Assembly (NCBI RefSeq): GCF_000151315.2
Contig: NW_011887304.1
Span: 541,690 to 605,689, forward strand
Direction: 5' to 3'
DNA from: Capsaspora owczarzaki ATCC 30864
Taxonomy: Eukaryota > Opisthokonta > Filasterea
Length of the DNA stretch: 64,000 nt
Made by a program: the position numbers and the translations under genes. This document shows positions 63,337-64,000 of the stretch, piece by piece (positions within the stretch are counted from its first letter, which is position 1; each line of letters opens with the position of its first letter). The notes under the pieces are model-generated. The model was not told the DNA's origin. It was given only the letters and a program-made list of their open reading frames with translations, and made no database searches.

Positions 63337-64000
63337 TTGCCCCAAAACGGAAAACCCAAGAGAGTGAGAACACGGTGAGAACCAAATGTCTCAGATGTCT
63401 GAAAAAGTGACACAAAACAAAAAATCTCTCAGAATCTTCTTTCTCTCACCTTTTCGCCAATGCGCACAATGATTGACCGCAGTTGCGCCTTGTTCTCGGC
63501 GGCATTTGCAAGCGGCCGTGCCGAGCCCGCCTTTGCTGGTGCAAGCTGCTCAAACACAAAGCCACCGTTGGGAGCAGGTGGAGCAGTATTGCTGCGATCT
63601 CCGCTACTGCTGCCACTGTGATTGTGGCGATCTCTGCTTTCACGGTCGCCTCGCCCGTCGCGGTCGTCGCGGCTGCCCCGAGAGTCGCGGCTGTCTCGGG
63701 AGCTGCCGCCACGGCGGTCGCCAGCGGAGGATCGGCCCGCCCGCCCCGAGGACGAGCCCGAGCCCGAGCTCCCGTCGCCAGAGAGCGCCCGTTCACGCTC
63801 TGCCGAGGCCTCCTCGCGCTCGCGGGCCTCCCGCTCCAGCTCTGCTCGTGCGCGATCGCGTTCACGCAATGCAAGGTCGCGCTCGCGTTCGCGGGAGTTG
63901 AGCGAGCCGCCCATCATGGACGACGAGCCGCCACTGCTGCTGCTGCCTCCACGACGGCCATACCGGCGATCGTCGTCGTCGTCCGATCCACTGTCATAGC
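60017..64000 (-). CDS. NCBP1: NCBP1 / CBP80, nuclear cap-binding complex large subunit (N-terminus beyond window)
   Basis: Eleven exons in view: 64000-63450 (partial), 63276-62783, 62690-62501, 62404-62303, 62212-62054, 61920-61813, 61714-61587, 61488-61313, 61215-60449, 60340-60209 and 60130-60017; all phases agree. The first ~150 residues are Asp/Ser/Arg-rich (RERERD, RDSRGSRDDRDGRGD). An MIF4G domain follows: LPEKTTIYSTLAGLL, KLTVRFLADLVN, LVLSALPWAGP. A middle domain has PQEEYLISLWNQIVNL, PYMTFSEQLDH, YPLPQVIFRLF and PPHREVYYSTLLIE. The C-terminal MIF4G-like domain contains FKSQQARQAYNKARLDLDD and NTPWFHHTVARLL. With NCBP2 it binds the m7G cap of nascent RNA in the nucleus. The open frame reaches the window edge (YDSGSDDDDDRRYG), so the start codon lies outside. 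The intron-1 acceptor follows an (AAC)n tract and lacks a good pyrimidine run. Confidence 0.94.
63296..63335 (+). repeat. (GTT)n tract in NCBP1 intron 1
   Basis: About 40 bp of mostly GTT on the plus strand, (AAC)n on the sense strand, placed 20-60 bp before the exon 2 acceptor. Confidence 0.9.

Overview
The window is nuclear DNA of a gene-dense unicellular eukaryote. Coding exons are GC-rich and C/G-ending at third positions. Introns are mostly 35-150 bp with GT-AG ends, and intergenic gaps are short (111 bp to about 1.3 kb). The gene set (MMS22L, CDPF1, SLC30A6, CLYBL, MAPKBP1/WDR62, TDP1, theta-type GST, and a membrane protein with a tyrosine-motif tail) fits a unicellular relative of animals (Holozoa). 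Capsaspora-like is my best guess; this is inference from gene content, not a database match. All exon models come from reading splice signals and remembered family sequences; nothing was computed or searched.

Layout. 1-5446 (-): C-terminally cut MMS22L-like replication-repair protein in one open frame. 6081-6679 (-): CDPF1. 6999-9574 (+): bZIP transcription factor. 9738-10890 (-): theta-like glutathione transferase. 11656-15102 (+): ammonium transporter with a 2-kb first intron. 15391-17613 (-): ZnT6-like zinc transporter subunit. 18462-20062 (-): cytochrome oxidase subunit 5B. 20407-32755 (-): spliceosome core protein PRP8 carrying three inteins. 33202-36579 (+): ankyrin-repeat protein. 36822-44721 (+): XMAP215/ch-TOG/CKAP5. 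44863-46851 (-): CLYBL citramalyl-CoA lyase-like. 47134-50965 (-): secreted beta-helix / Ser-Ala-rich stalk / transmembrane / tyrosine-rich tail protein. 52246-54903 (+): TDP1. 55015-59837 (-): MAPKBP1/WDR62-like WD40 protein. 60017-64000 (-): NCBP1 (CBP80), whose 5' end lies beyond the window.

Most genes are unrelated housekeeping genes, and there is no operon-like logic. The most striking object is PRP8: the protein at the heart of RNA splicing must itself undergo three protein-splicing events. Two inteins are sister copies of the yeast VMA1 type at different sites; one of these has lost both endonuclease acids. The third belongs to another intein lineage and shows an apparent one-base frameshift. 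The second highlight is the receptor-like protein at 47134-50965, whose 168-residue cytoplasmic tail carries nine tyrosines, five of them in YxxL motifs and one in an NPxY motif. I saw no tRNA, rRNA, CRISPR array, DNA transposon or virus-like element.
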